From positions 310,001-374,000 of the forward strand of contig NZ_BJDY01000004.1 of the NCBI RefSeq assembly GCF_005405385.1: 64,000 nucleotides of DNA, written 5' to 3'. This stretch comes from Lactiplantibacillus mudanjiangensis (GTDB taxonomy: Bacteria; Bacillota; Bacilli; Lactobacillales; Lactobacillaceae). Both the position numbers and the translations under genes were made by a program. Positions 42,170-52,211 of this stretch are shown one piece after another. Position 1 is the stretch's first letter; the number at the start of each line of letters is the position of its first letter. Below the pieces are notes generated by a model, which ran no database searches, was not told the DNA's origin, and saw only the letters and a program-made list of their open reading frames with translations.

Positions 42170-43183
42170 TTATTTATTGGCGTACTTCTCACCAGTTGTG
42201 GCGGCCTTTAAGTTTAAAGACTTCCGTAAAACGTTGGTGACACGTTGTTTTTCAGTTTGTGAAACCACTTCGAAGGATTGACCATCAATCATTTTACCAG
42301 TCCCTTGAGCGTGGTCAGAAACGATATTCTTAGTAGCGCCACGATAACTTGTGACGATACTAGTCAAGTTACTAAAGGTTAAGTCAGTCCGAGTTTGTTT
42401 AGCCAATGACTTCAAGAAGCCTTGCTTCATTAAGTTAGTGGCATTGGTACCTTCACTAATAATTGCTGTAATCAATTGTCGTTGTCGTTGTTGACGACCA
42501 TAATCACCTAATGGATCATCGTGCCTCATTCTTGCATAAGCTAATGCTTTATCACCATTCATATGTGTTTTTACACCTTTGGTAAAATGGTAGTTACCGA
42601 AAGTAAAGGTCCGGATAGGAGTGATATCAACACCACCGACTTCATCAACGACTTTCTTCATGCCACCCATGTTGATTAATGCGTAATAATCAATCGGCAC
42701 ATTTAACCATTTTTGAACGGTCTTGATGGTGGTTCCGGCACTACCGTAAGCATAAGCCGCATTTAACTTAGCTGGAAAATCTTGTTCGAAACCAGAAATG
42801 GCTACTTCTGAATCTCGAGGGAGACTCATTAAGGTCGTGGTTTTGGTTTTAGGATTAATCGTGGCGATAATAATGGTATCGGTCCGGCCTTTGTAGCTCC
42901 GACCTAATGCCCCAGTATCCGTCCCCAGTAAAAGAATTGAGACGGGCTTTTTCCCATTTAACACGGCGTCAGTATTCCGTGATTTTTTAATCCCGCTACT
43001 TTGATAAACGATTTTAGCAGCGTTTTTGGCGTTTAAATACGTCCGCGCGGCAAACGCACCAACCCCAACTAGCAAAACGGCAATCACAATTAAAATAACA
43101 TTGCGAACCGTGTGCTTTTTCTTGGGACCCTGATTGTCGGGACCTTCCTGATGCATTTGTGACCTGCTTGGCATATCTTCCAT
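42170..43183 (-). CDS. LytR-CpsA-Psr (LCP) family wall-polymer ligase
   Basis: A 337-aa protein, cytoplasmic tail, one membrane helix (about residues 25-45), then an outer LCP domain that attaches teichoic acids or polysaccharides to peptidoglycan. Motifs: LLLGTDTG, GRTDTIIIATINP, LMSLPRDSEV, DYYALINMGGM, MNGDKALAYARMRHDDPLGDYGRQQRQR. GGAGG lies nine bases before ATG 43183. Confidence 0.92.
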   Translation of the reverse strand: MEDMPSRSQMHQEGPDNQGPKKKHTVRNVILIVIAVLLVGVGAFAARTYLNAKNAAKIVYQSSGIKKSRNTDAVLNGKKPVSILLLGTDTGALGRSYKGRTDTIIIATINPKTKTTTLMSLPRDSEVAISGFEQDFPAKLNAAYAYGSAGTTIKTVQKWLNVPIDYYALINMGGMKKVVDEVGGVDITPIRTFTFGNYHFTKGVKTHMNGDKALAYARMRHDDPLGDYGRQQRQRQLITAIISEGTNATNLMKQGFLKSLAKQTRTDLTFSNLTSIVTSYRGATKNIVSDHAQGTGKMIDGQSFEVVSQTEKQRVTNVLRKSLNLKAATTGEKYANK

Positions 43184-43189
43184 GAACAT

Positions 43190-43449
43190 TTTCCTCCATT
43201 GGTTATGTAAAGATTACCCATAGTTTAGCATTTTTCCCCATTAACGGAAACTTAATTTAATTCCCCAAAGTGGCCAAAAGCTTCTAAGGCAGTTCTAATC
43301 ATAACCGTTTTATCGTCAAAAAGCGGCAAAAAGTTGATTTCTTTGTGATATTTTAATGTTAAGTTACGAATTAGCTGCGAAGCTGCGGTTTATTTTCGGG
43401 ATATGGTATAATTTTCCTAATTGCTAAATTAATGGGGGTTCTTGTCTTG
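43190..43449. promoter_or_regulatory. Divergent promoter region of LCP and PAP2 genes
   Basis: For the PAP2 gene, an extended -10 (TG at 43404-43405, TATAAT at 43407-43412). No clear -35 is visible. The rest of the region holds no gene. Confidence 0.5.
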
Positions 43450-44112
43450 ATGATCGATAAGTCGCGTAGTCGGCCGGTCAAGTTTGTGATTGCGGTTATC
43501 TTGTTCGCTTACTTAAGTTACTTTATTAGCGCGGGCGCAATCGGGATTGATTTGTTAGATGCAGGGGTGACATCTGTTGTCACCATGTCAACCAACGGCT
43601 TCTTTACGGGGCTGTTTACCGTGATCTCTTGGCTAGCATCGCCAGGACGTGATATTTTGTGGATGATTATCCTAGCATTCTTGCTATATGGCTTCAAATA
43701 CAAAATTCAAGCGTTTTGGGCGTTAGCCTTACTCGCGGGTGGCAATATTTTAGCGTTTGTTTTTAAGCACTTGGTTGCTCGGGCACGGCCAATTGGTCAT
43801 TTAGCCCAAGATACTGGCTATAGTTATCCGAGTGGTCATGTCTTAGGGACCTTTATGTTGGTGATGGTCATTACGATTTTTATCGTGCCGGAGTTACCAA
43901 ATTATCGGTTAGCTGATACGCTCGAAGCGGTTAGCGTGATCTGGCTAGTCTTAGTGATGCTGTCACGAGTTTACTTACAAGCACATTACCCGACGGATAC
44001 GCTGGGGGCGGTCTTACTCGGTTGGTGGTGGCTAGAAGTGATGGAATGGCTTTACGTGTTATATGCACGTAAATTATTGAAGTGGCAATTATTTTATCGC
44101 TCATATTTGTAA
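43450..44112 (+). CDS. PAP2-family membrane phosphatase
   Basis: A 220-aa membrane protein with about six helices. The three catalytic PAP2 blocks are visible: KHLVARARP, YSYPSGHV and SRVYLQAHYPTD. Likely substrates are undecaprenyl- or phosphatidyl-phosphates. The start is ATG 43450 or TTG 43447; the G-rich site GGGGGTT lies upstream. Confidence 0.9.
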   Translation: MIDKSRSRPVKFVIAVILFAYLSYFISAGAIGIDLLDAGVTSVVTMSTNGFFTGLFTVISWLASPGRDILWMIILAFLLYGFKYKIQAFWALALLAGGNILAFVFKHLVARARPIGHLAQDTGYSYPSGHVLGTFMLVMVITIFIVPELPNYRLADTLEAVSVIWLVLVMLSRVYLQAHYPTDTLGAVLLGWWWLEVMEWLYVLYARKLLKWQLFYRSYL

Positions 44113-44115
44113 GCT

Positions 44116-44154
44116 AAAAAAGTCGTTACTGAATATTCAGTAGCGACTTTTTTT
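44116..44154. terminator. Terminator between PAP2 and esterase genes
   Basis: AAAGTCGTTACTGAA and TTCAGTAGCGACTTT with a two-base loop and T-run. Confidence 0.9.
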
Positions 44155-44170
44155 GTTGTGCAGTTGAAAG

Positions 44171-44974
44171 TTAATCAGTAGCCTTTTGAGCCTGTAACCA
44201 TTCCAAGGCTAGTGATAACCAGTGAGCAACATGTGGCTGGTTGGCATCTGGTTTCCAAGCGGTTTGCGCATTAGCTAGGGCTAAGCCATGTGGGCCGTGT
44301 TGGAATAAATGAAGCTCGTAGTCAATGTTAGCCGTTGCTAACGCATTGGCATAAGCCAAGCTATTTTTGGCTGGAACTACGGGATCATCGGTCGTTGCCC
44401 AAATAAATGTCGGCCGGTTGTTTTTGTTAACGTGCTGCTCGGCGGCTAAAACGTCGGGGTCATCAGTCCATTGTGCCAGTGTTGCTTCAGTCGTTGGAAA
44501 TCCAAGGAGCGGGCTAATCACTGGATAGCTCAAAATAACGTTGGCAAGTTTTAAATCCGCTGAATCAACTTGAAGTTGGGTGGCGACTTGATCATGCCAA
44601 TAGTCATTATATAAGGCAACGACGTGTCCACCAGCACTAAATCCAGCCGCGGTGATCTGGTTAGGATCAATGTGCCAGTCAAGCGCATGTTGATGTAGCG
44701 TTTTAATGGCAAGACCTAGTTCGTAAACTGGATGAAGATGTAGCGGTTGGAAGTCACTAATAAATGAATAATTTAAATAGAAGGCTTGAAATCCATGGCC
44801 AGCAAAAGCGAGTGCCAAACTTTCAGCTTGTTCGATAGGTATATGCGTATAAGAACCACCGGGAACGATAACGATTACGGGCAAGTGGGTTAGGTTGGCT
44901 CGTTGATCAGGGTCGCGCAGTAAACCGACTAAATTAACATTGGGATCGGCTAATTTTTCTTGTATGACTTGCAT
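44171..44974 (-). CDS. Alpha/beta-hydrolase (xylan/feruloyl-esterase-like)
   Basis: A 267-aa esterase of the BD-FAE/Axe type. Oxyanion region VIVPGGSYTHIP (residues about 33-44), nucleophile GFSAGGHVVALY near 117, Asp in TDDPVVP, His in QHGPHGLALA near 233. No signal peptide, so it acts on imported or intracellular esters. GAGGTGATTGC lies before ATG. Confidence 0.88.
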   Translation of the reverse strand: MQVIQEKLADPNVNLVGLLRDPDQRANLTHLPVIVIVPGGSYTHIPIEQAESLALAFAGHGFQAFYLNYSFISDFQPLHLHPVYELGLAIKTLHQHALDWHIDPNQITAAGFSAGGHVVALYNDYWHDQVATQLQVDSADLKLANVILSYPVISPLLGFPTTEATLAQWTDDPDVLAAEQHVNKNNRPTFIWATTDDPVVPAKNSLAYANALATANIDYELHLFQHGPHGLALANAQTAWKPDANQPHVAHWLSLALEWLQAQKATD

Positions 44975-45038
44975 GCAATCACCTCTATTGATATTGTTGA
45001 TATAGATATTATAGCGCTAAGCAAGAGGGGGGACCAAA

Positions 45039-45590
45039 ATGCAGTTGGTAACAACGACAGCACAAAAAGAAGCACTACAGTTACGCCCATTTACGCCGGC
45101 CGACGTGACAGATTATTTTGAGTTAGTCCAAAATAATGACATCGCGGCCAGCGCTGGTTTTACCCCGATCAATGAGTTGATGGCCGCCCAATACTTATTA
45201 AGTCGGCAATTGAACCAGCCGCAAGTGTTTGCGCTGGTGTTAGTGGCAACTGGAAAAGTTATCGGGAGTGTCGGGTTATACGAACGGATGAATCATCGTG
45301 GCGAACCGGCTCCCCAACAAATGGATCTTGGCTATATGCTGAATGAAGCTTATTGGCGTCGCGGCTACATGAGTGCGGCTGTACAATTAATCAAACGTTA
45401 TGCGTTTCAAACATTAACGTTACGTCGCTTAACGGCCAGTTGTTTAGCACCCAATGTTGCATCGAGACTGATTTTGGAGCACGCCGGTTTTCAACAATAT
45501 GATCAAGTCACGCATCCACAGTACGCCCAATTTGGCGCGGGACAAACGGAACTCTTTTTTGAGTGTCTACCTAATAAAGGAGATGACTAG
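45039..45590 (+). CDS. RimJ/RimL-type GNAT acetyltransferase
   Basis: A 183-aa acetyltransferase. LRPFTPADVTDYFEL starts the family; DLGYMLNEAYWRRGYMSAAVQ is the acetyl-CoA loop; ASCLAPNVASRLILEHAGFQ closes the fold. The next gene starts one base after its stop, so the two are coupled. Confidence 0.87.
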   Translation: MQLVTTTAQKEALQLRPFTPADVTDYFELVQNNDIAASAGFTPINELMAAQYLLSRQLNQPQVFALVLVATGKVIGSVGLYERMNHRGEPAPQQMDLGYMLNEAYWRRGYMSAAVQLIKRYAFQTLTLRRLTASCLAPNVASRLILEHAGFQQYDQVTHPQYAQFGAGQTELFFECLPNKGDD

Positions 45591-45591
45591 C

Positions 45592-46116
45592 ATGCAGCTC
45601 GCTAAATCATTTGAACAAGCGGCCTGTATTTTAGTACTGTTGGCAACCCAACGGCCAGATGTACCTTTAACTTCGGCGGCAATTCATGCGCGAATTGGTG
45701 GCTCAGAAACTTATTTGCGAAAAATCATGCATAAATTGGTGTTGGGGCAGTTGGTAGCATCGACGAGTGGTAATAATGGTGGCATGCAACTGGCACGGTC
45801 GGCCGCCGCGATTACGATTGCTGATGTTGTCGTTGCGATTGAAGGCCCTGTACATACTTTTCCTGATCGCGGGTATTTTGATCAAGTTTTTAATGATGTT
45901 GAACCGGTTGCCGATGCTGGGACTCAAGTGGTGAATGATATCTTTGCCCAGGCTGATCAACGCTGGTTGGCTTTTTTAGCACAACAGAAATTAGCGACAT
46001 TAATCAAGGAATTATTAGCGGTACCGCAGATTCCCGTCTTAGACTGGAACAATCAAACCGAGGATAAAATGCAGGTTTTAAACCGATTATTGACCCGTTT
46101 ACGTCAGACTAAGTGA
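45592..46116 (+). CDS. Rrf2-family transcriptional regulator
   Basis: A 174-aa Rrf2 regulator. The winged helix (LTSAAIHARIGGSETYLRKIMHKLVLGQLVASTSGNNGGMQLAR) is clear. The cysteine trio used for Fe-S clusters in IscR/NsrR is missing; only C12 is present. AAAGGAGATGA lies before ATG. Its target may include the upstream GNAT gene. Confidence 0.87.
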   Translation: MQLAKSFEQAACILVLLATQRPDVPLTSAAIHARIGGSETYLRKIMHKLVLGQLVASTSGNNGGMQLARSAAAITIADVVVAIEGPVHTFPDRGYFDQVFNDVEPVADAGTQVVNDIFAQADQRWLAFLAQQKLATLIKELLAVPQIPVLDWNNQTEDKMQVLNRLLTRLRQTK

Positions 46117-46302
46117 GCAGACCTACAAAGTTGTTGAAAAATGTATGCGTTTTCGATATTTTTGAGCAGTCAAACCGGATTAGACCGCGATTGGCCGCTG
46201 GTAGTCGTGATATAAACTTTTTTCACAAGGTGCTAAAGCCTGTTATCACGGCTGTTTCTATGGTATTATTACATTAATTTTTCACAAACAGGAGCGAAAC
46301 AA

Positions 46303-47985
46303 ATGGCAGACAAAAAATATTATGGTGCCGACGCAATTGTCGACAGCCTTGCAAATCATGGTGTCAAATACGCGTTCGGAATTCCGGGTGCCAAGATCGA
46401 TCGAGTCTTTGAACGGCTTGAACATCCCGTTAATCCTAAGGCGCCTAAGTTGGTCGTTACGCGGCATGAACAAAATGCGGCGTTTATTGCGGCTGGAATT
46501 GGTCGGATTACTGGCAAGCCTGGTGTCGTTTTAACGACATCTGGTCCTGGTGCAAGTAATTTAGCGACTGGGTTAGTTACGGCTACGGCTGAAGGTGATC
46601 CGGTCTTAGCGATTTCAGGTCAAGTTCAACGAGCTGACTTATTACGTTTGACCCATCAAAGCATGGATAACGCGGCGTTGTTTGAACCCATAACGAAGTA
46701 TAGTGCTGAAGTGCAAGAACCAGAAAATGTTTCTGAAGTGATTGCTAACGCCTATCAGGAAGCTTCTGCTGCTAAGCAAGGGGCAAGTTTTGTCAGTGTG
46801 CCACAAGATGTGACGGATTCAATCGTGCATACACCGGTCTTACCACCAATTCAGGCACCTAAACTTGGACCAGCTAGCCCGGTTGAAGCCACATTATTGG
46901 CTCAAAAGATCAAAGCGGCCAAGTTACCGGTCTTATTAGTTGGGATGCGGGCGTCATCACCTGAAGTCACCAAAGCCATTCGGAACTTAGTAACCGCAGC
47001 CAACTTGCCGGTTGTCGAAACATTCCAAGCAGCGGGGGTTATTTCACGTGATCTTGAAGCCAAGCATTTCTTTGGCCGCGTCGGATTATTCCGCAATCAA
47101 CCAGGGGACATGTTATTAAAGAAATCTGATTTAGTGATTGCGGTTGGTTATGATCCAATCGAATACGAACCACGGAACTGGAACGCCGAAGGTAAGTCAC
47201 GGATCGTGGTCATTGATGCCATGCGAGCAGAATTAGATCACAACTTCCAACCTGAAACGGAATTGGTCGGTGATATTGCCCAAACGCTTGATTTCTTGTT
47301 ACCATATATGCAAGGGTATGATATTAGTGACACGGCTAAGACTTATTTGAGTGACTTACAAGAACGGCTTCAAACCCGTGATTTTGTGCCTAATATTGAT
47401 AAAGACTCACATCTTAATCATCCATTGTCGGTGATTGCGGCTTTGCAACAACGAGTGACGGATGAGATGACTGTGACGGTTGACGTCGGTAGTTTCTATA
47501 TTTGGATGGCCCGGCATTTCCGGAGTTATGAACCACGGCACTTGTTATTCAGTAATGGGATGCAAACGCTTGGGGTTGCATTGCCTTGGGCGATTGCGGC
47601 CGCATTAGTTCGACCAAACACGCAAATCGTGTCAGTTGCCGGTGATGGGGGCTTCCTCTTCTCAGGTCAAGAACTTGAAACAGCGGTTCGTTTGAATTTA
47701 AATATCGTCCAATTGGTTTGGAACGATGGTAATTACGACATGGTTAAATTCCAAGAAGAAATGAAATACGGACAAGATGCCGCGGTTCACTTTGGGCCAG
47801 TTGATTTCGTGAAGTACGCCGAAAGTTTTGGTGCGACGGGGTTACGTGTCGATCAACCAGGCAACTTAGAAGCCGTCTTAGACAAAGCCTTTGCCACTAA
47901 TGGGCCAGTAGTAGTGGATATTCCAATCGATTACTCTGATAATCAGGCACTCGGCCAAACGATGTTACCTGATCAATTTTATTAA
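46303..47985 (+). CDS. alsS: Catabolic acetolactate synthase
   Basis: Condenses two pyruvates to 2-acetolactate. The TPP-dependent three-domain architecture is complete: [15 protein letters not shown] with the activating E56, [39 protein letters not shown], and the TPP-Mg block [24 protein letters not shown]. The C-terminus lacks the extended acetohydroxyacid synthase motifs, and no ilvN partner is present, supporting the catabolic type. AGGAGCG lies before ATG. aldB follows in 23 bp. Confidence 0.93.
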   Translation: MADKKYYGADAIVDSLANHGVKYAFGIPGAKIDRVFERLEHPVNPKAPKLVVTRHEQNAAFIAAGIGRITGKPGVVLTTSGPGASNLATGLVTATAEGDPVLAISGQVQRADLLRLTHQSMDNAALFEPITKYSAEVQEPENVSEVIANAYQEASAAKQGASFVSVPQDVTDSIVHTPVLPPIQAPKLGPASPVEATLLAQKIKAAKLPVLLVGMRASSPEVTKAIRNLVTAANLPVVETFQAAGVISRDLEAKHFFGRVGLFRNQPGDMLLKKSDLVIAVGYDPIEYEPRNWNAEGKSRIVVIDAMRAELDHNFQPETELVGDIAQTLDFLLPYMQGYDISDTAKTYLSDLQERLQTRDFVPNIDKDSHLNHPLSVIAALQQRVTDEMTVTVDVGSFYIWMARHFRSYEPRHLLFSNGMQTLGVALPWAIAAALVRPNTQIVSVAGDGGFLFSGQELETAVRLNLNIVQLVWNDGNYDMVKFQEEMKYGQDAAVHFGPVDFVKYAESFGATGLRVDQPGNLEAVLDKAFATNGPVVVDIPIDYSDNQALGQTMLPDQFY

Positions 47986-48008
47986 AATGATCAAAGAAGG
48001 CTAACATA

Positions 48009-48653
48009 ATGGCAACAATAGCATTGTATCAACACAGTACGATAACGGCGTTAAAGGCGGGCGTGACCGCTGGAAACGTTGCGCTCAGGACATTATTAAA
48101 ACACGGTGACACAGGAATTGGTGCTACCGATCAACATGATGGTGACTTGACGATTTTAGCGGGGCACGCTTATCAGTCGCAAGCTAATGGCAAAACGCAT
48201 GAACTAACGCCAACATCGCAAGTCCCGTTCGCGATGTTGCATGAGGCTCAGCCGACAATTGAACAAACTTTTGAAAATGTGGATTATCGCGTCTTTCAGC
48301 AACAACTTTTGGCGTTATATCCCTATCAAAACTTGTTAGTTGCGTTACAGGTCAGTGGGACCTTTACGACGATGCAATTAGCGGTGCACCGATTAGTGCC
48401 AGCGGCGGATCAAAGTCAGTATCGGTCATTTACTGCCCATAACGTGACTGGCACGTTAGTCGGGTATTATGTACCGACCGTTTATCATGGCCTCACTCAA
48501 ACGGGGTTTCACTGGCACTTCCTAAATAATGAACGAACGTTAGGTGGACATGTGACCGCCTATCGAATCGATACTGGCGTAGTACAGTTGCAAGCGTTGT
48601 CTAGCTTACAAGTGGTCGTGCCGAGTCACGATCCAGCTTTTTTAAATCAATAA
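48009..48653 (+). CDS. aldB: Acetolactate decarboxylase
   Basis: Turns 2-acetolactate into acetoin, completing the pH-sparing, NADH-flexible pyruvate sink with AlsS. The family pattern YQHSTITAL, DGDLTILAGHAY, VSGTF and the zinc ligands H168 and H170 (GFHWHF) with H181 (GGHV) are present. It is short for the family (214 aa). GAAGG lies upstream of ATG. Confidence 0.92.
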   Translation: MATIALYQHSTITALKAGVTAGNVALRTLLKHGDTGIGATDQHDGDLTILAGHAYQSQANGKTHELTPTSQVPFAMLHEAQPTIEQTFENVDYRVFQQQLLALYPYQNLLVALQVSGTFTTMQLAVHRLVPAADQSQYRSFTAHNVTGTLVGYYVPTVYHGLTQTGFHWHFLNNERTLGGHVTAYRIDTGVVQLQALSSLQVVVPSHDPAFLNQ

Positions 48654-48718
48654 CCATGAATCCTATATGATATGACGGCGGGTACCTCACTAGAATTGAC
48701 TTAAGTCATGCTAAATTG

Positions 48719-49122
48719 ATCACCTACGCCAGCCAGCGATTCTGCCGGCTGTGGGGACCGGTTCCAGCCAAAGTGCGGGCTTCCACCTCGCTTTTGAGCC
48801 TAGCCAAAACCACTAGTCTCAAAAGTCGTCCATATCGTAAAGTCCGGGGAAATCACCCGAACTAACGATATTTTCACGGCCGGCGCCATCACTGGCTGGC
48901 TCCGGTTATATCGCAAATGTTAAATAGTTTTGTGATCACAAATATAACCGAGAGTGAGCCCACATTGAGCCCAGCCGTGGGAGCTCTTAGCGATTTATCG
49001 CTTAGAGCTTGGCGTTTTTGAAACACGGGTTTTGTGGTTCAAAACGACGGTTCAGACCGCTCTGTGGCTGAACCGGTCCGCCCACAGTGTTTCGGCTCAA
49101 GGTGGGCGAACGGTAGGTGGCA
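48719..49122 (-). repeat. Folded intergenic repeat, copy G (complete core, inverted)
   Basis: Both modules are present. The internal hairpin has AGCTC/GAGCT base pairs, a version not seen elsewhere. Left-flank sequence ATTGACTTAAG and right-flank AACGATTATTGCTAA match flanks of D and I, so the original longer element extended to about 48699-49175. Confidence 0.9.
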
Positions 49123-49191
49123 AGTAAGGCCTATTTGGGGATTTATTAACGATTATTGCTAAGAAGTGGTTTCTAGATCAACAATAAGTGG

Positions 49192-49220
49192 TTGTCAAAT
49201 TGAATACGGTTTTGTATAAT
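49192..49220 (+). promoter_or_regulatory. lysP promoter
   Basis: TTGTCA, 17-bp spacer, TATAAT. It begins about 20 bp after the recognisable end of the repeat's flank. Confidence 0.85.
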
Positions 49221-49229
49221 GATTGAGTA

Positions 49230-49485
49230 TATCGAAAGAAGAGGACGCGACTAACAATAGTAGTTCAACCAAGACGGGTAATCGTCAGGGCGGTTGAATG
49301 AACGGGGCAGTCGCCGAAATCGCGCTAGCGTTTACCAGCTAGCCGGTTGGGCCTTGGTTGAATAAATCAAGGACTGTCGCAACTCAGGAGCGAGTTGCGG
49401 GGCGCTATCGACGATGAAATCAGCATTTTAGTAATCAATCTGATTAAAGTCTTTTTGCGCAGTTTGCAAAAAGGCTTTTTATTTT
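49230..49485 (+). ncRNA. Lysine riboswitch (L-box) with terminator
   Basis: Conserved L-box landmarks in order: AGAGGACGCG, AACAATAGTAGTT, GGGTAATCGTC, GGCAGTCGCCGAAAT, CGGTTGGGC, GGACTGTCGC, GCGGGGCGCTATC. The expression platform is a terminator, AGTCTTTTTGC against GCAAAAAGGCT then TTTTTATTTT (49448-49485). Lysine binding should stop transcription before lysP. Confidence 0.93.
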
Positions 49486-49553
49486 GGCTACGGATCACTG
49501 AATCGGTGTGAACACTTTTAGATATAAATTAGGGTTTTGGAGGTTGCCAACAT

Positions 49554-51002
49554 ATGGCAGAAGAACAAACACATGAAGTGAAGCGGTCACTACAGACGCG
49601 CCATCTCTCCATGATTGCATTAGGTGGTAGTATCGGAACCGGGTTGTTCGTGGCATCTGGTTCTGCAATTTCAACCGCAGGGCCTGGTGGGGCTTTGCTG
49701 GCTTACGTCGGTATCGGGATTATGGTTTATTTCTTAATGACCAGTCTTGGTGAAATGGCCACGTACTTACCGGTTTCTGGATCATTTTCAACGTATTCCA
49801 CGCGTTTTGTCGATCCGGCTTTAGGATTTGCGATGGGCTGGAATTATTGGTTTAACTGGGCAATTACTTTAGCGGTCGATATCAGTACGGCGGCAATTGT
49901 TATGCAATTTTGGTTGCCGTCAGTTCCCGGCTGGGTCTTTAGTCTGATTGCTTTAATCTTAATCTTTATGATTAATGCCTTGTCAGTCCGATCATTCGGG
50001 GAAACTGAGTATTGGTTGTCTTTGATTAAAGTTGTGACGGTGCTCATCTTTTTAGTTGTCGGGGTCTTAACAATTTTCGGGATTATGGGTGGTCATGCGA
50101 CTGGTCTTAGTAATTTCACCACTGGTAAGGCACCATTTGTTGGTGGAATTCCAACAATCTTAAGCGTCTTCGTGGTTGCCGGGTTCTCATTTCAAGGGAC
50201 CGAGTTAATCGGGATCACCGCGGGTGAATCAGCGACACCGGAAAAGAGTATTCCAGCAGCGATTAAACAAGTTTTTTGGCGGATTCTCTTATTTTATATC
50301 TTGGCCATTTTCGTGATCGCAGCGATCATTCCTTATACGTCGAAAGACTTACTAGGGTCATCAGCTAGCGATATTGCAATTAGTCCCTTTACGTTAGTCT
50401 TCAAACGGGCTGGTTTAGCGGCAGCGGCTAGTGTGATGAATGCGGTGATCTTAACGTCTGTCTTATCAGCGGCCAATTCAGGGATGTATGCTTCGACACG
50501 GATGCTTTATTCCTTATCCTTACAAGGCTATGCACCAAAGACGTTTGGTCGTGTTAACCGTCGTGGGATTCCAATTATGGCGTTACTTGGCACAACGTTT
50601 ATCGGCTTGTTAACTTTCTTATCGAGCATGTTTGGGGATCGAATTTATATTTTCTTGGTTTCAGCCAGTGGGTTAACTGGGTTCATCGCTTGGCTTGGTA
50701 TTGCGATCTCACATCTACGTTTCCGACAAGCTTTTGTCAAGCAAGGTCACGATTTGAGTGAGTTGCGATACCATGCTAAATGGTTCCCATTCGGGCCAAT
50801 TTTTGCATTCTTACTCTGTGTGATTGTGATTATTGGGCAAGATTTGCATTCTTTTGCCACTTGGGATTGGCAAGCAATCGGCGTGACTTACATGAGTATC
50901 CCATTGTTTATTGTGCTATTTGTCTATTATAAGGTTCGACATCATACGAAGTTGATTCCGTTAGATAAAGTTGATTTATCGAAAAAACATTTAGATGATT
51001 GA
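49554..51002 (+). CDS. lysP: Lysine-specific amino acid permease
   Basis: A 482-aa APC-superfamily transporter with 12 helices. SMIALGGSIGTGLFVASGSAISTAGPGGALLAY and GTELIGITAGESATPEKSIP are AAT-family signatures. The lysine riboswitch in the leader makes lysine the substrate. GGAGG lies before ATG. The TGA stop is one base before decayed terminal-repeat sequence of copy H. Confidence 0.93.
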   Translation: MAEEQTHEVKRSLQTRHLSMIALGGSIGTGLFVASGSAISTAGPGGALLAYVGIGIMVYFLMTSLGEMATYLPVSGSFSTYSTRFVDPALGFAMGWNYWFNWAITLAVDISTAAIVMQFWLPSVPGWVFSLIALILIFMINALSVRSFGETEYWLSLIKVVTVLIFLVVGVLTIFGIMGGHATGLSNFTTGKAPFVGGIPTILSVFVVAGFSFQGTELIGITAGESATPEKSIPAAIKQVFWRILLFYILAIFVIAAIIPYTSKDLLGSSASDIAISPFTLVFKRAGLAAAASVMNAVILTSVLSAANSGMYASTRMLYSLSLQGYAPKTFGRVNRRGIPIMALLGTTFIGLLTFLSSMFGDRIYIFLVSASGLTGFIAWLGIAISHLRFRQAFVKQGHDLSELRYHAKWFPFGPIFAFLLCVIVIIGQDLHSFATWDWQAIGVTYMSIPLFIVLFVYYKVRHHTKLIPLDKVDLSKKHLDD

Positions 51003-51499
51003 TTAGCTAAATGTTGAGAGCTAATTATGGTGGACTGGATTGGATAAAGTAGTCACCTACGTCAGCCAGTGATTCTGCCGGCTGTGGGACCGGCTCCAGC
51101 CAAAATGCGGGCTTCCACCTCGCTTTTGAGTCTAGCCAAACCCGCTAGTCTTAAAAGTCGTCCACATCGTAAAGTCCGGCAAAACCGTCCGGACTAACGA
51201 TGTTTTCACGGCCGGCGCCATCACTGGCTGACTCCGGTTATATTAATCAATCTAGTAATCACTAATATAACCGAGAGTGAGTCCACATTGAGCCCAGCCG
51301 TGGGAGGCTCTTAGCGATTTATCGCTTAGAGCCTGGCGCTTTTGAAACACGGGCTTGGTGGTTCAAAACGATGGTTCAGACCGCTGTTTGGCTGAACCGG
51401 TCCACCCACAGCGTTCCGGCTCAATGTGGGCGAACGGTAGGTGGTAAGTCCAGTCACTTTTAATTAGTACTAAAAAGTAATTTTCAACCCTTAGTAATT
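51003..51499 (-). repeat. Folded intergenic repeat, copy H (complete core, decayed ends, inverted)
   Basis: Core about 51051-51446. The internal hairpin is perfectly paired with AGG/CCT at its base. Outer ends resemble the 16-bp terminal repeat: TAGCTAAATGTTGAGAG at 51004 and TTTTCAACCCTTAGT at 51481. It follows lysP and lies in the same orientation as copy G, 2.3 kb away. Confidence 0.9.
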
Positions 51500-51503
51500 G
51501 GTT

Positions 51504-51537
51504 AAAACGATCGACAAAACGTTGTCGGTCGTTTTTT
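51504..51537 (+). terminator. Terminator downstream of lysP
   Basis: AACGATCGACAA and TTGTCGGTCGTT around a short loop, then T-run. It lies after copy H. Confidence 0.85.
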
Positions 51538-51579
51538 GTTTGGTGTATGCTGGAAGCTAATTTAAGTTGAGAAGGTTTA

Positions 51580-52098
51580 ATGATGAAGAAATCGGCAATA
51601 ATGGTTATTGATGTACAGCAGGGGTCAAAATGGTTAGCTCAACATGTGTTTAAACAGATTGCACCGATTGACTTTAAAACGTTGGTGGCTCGTAATCAAG
51701 CGTTAATCGCACATGCCAGTGATGCTGGTATACCCGTGATTATGGTGACGATGCAGCCCCGTTTATTACCTCGTCAGGGACAACAATGATTTTCACGATC
51801 AATTTTAACCACCACGACTTTTAAGCAGGTGAGTTATTTTAATAAAACAAAGCCAAGCGCTTTTAGTAACGCTGATTTGGCTCCGTTTTTAAGACAAAAC
51901 CAAATCCAACGGTTAGCAGTGACCGGATTCACACTCGATAATGGTATTCGTAAAACAGTGGCTGATGCTGCTAAAATTGGGATTGAAACGGTAATCCTAA
52001 AAGATGTCGTGGTGGCACGCAATTCGACTACTTTTCAAATGGTTTTACCGCAGTTTGCGCAGGTGAGTCGAATGGCCGATTTTTTAGCAGCGGATTGA
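51580..52098 (+). pseudogene. Isochorismatase-like hydrolase broken by one in-frame TGA
   Basis: Codons 1-69 (MMKKSAIMVIDVQQG..) and the rest (FNKTKPSAFSNADL..GIRKTVADAAKIGIETVIL..) are in the same frame; only a TGA at 51787-51789 separates them. Together they make about 172 codons, the normal size of a cysteine-hydrolase family protein with Asp in VIDVQ and Lys in FNKTKPS. The catalytic Cys is also gone: the usual VCVxxT region reads NGIRKT. Loss of function is therefore likely even with read-through. A good ribosome site GAGAAGG precedes the ATG. Confidence 0.8.
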
Positions 52099-52211
52099 CG
52101 TTTACGCTTTAATGTTACAAAATACTTAAGATATCCCTAAATATTTGGCGTTACGTTAATTTAGATGTGGGGATCATAGTATGCTGAAATTGAAAGGCAG
52201 AGAGCGTGCAT

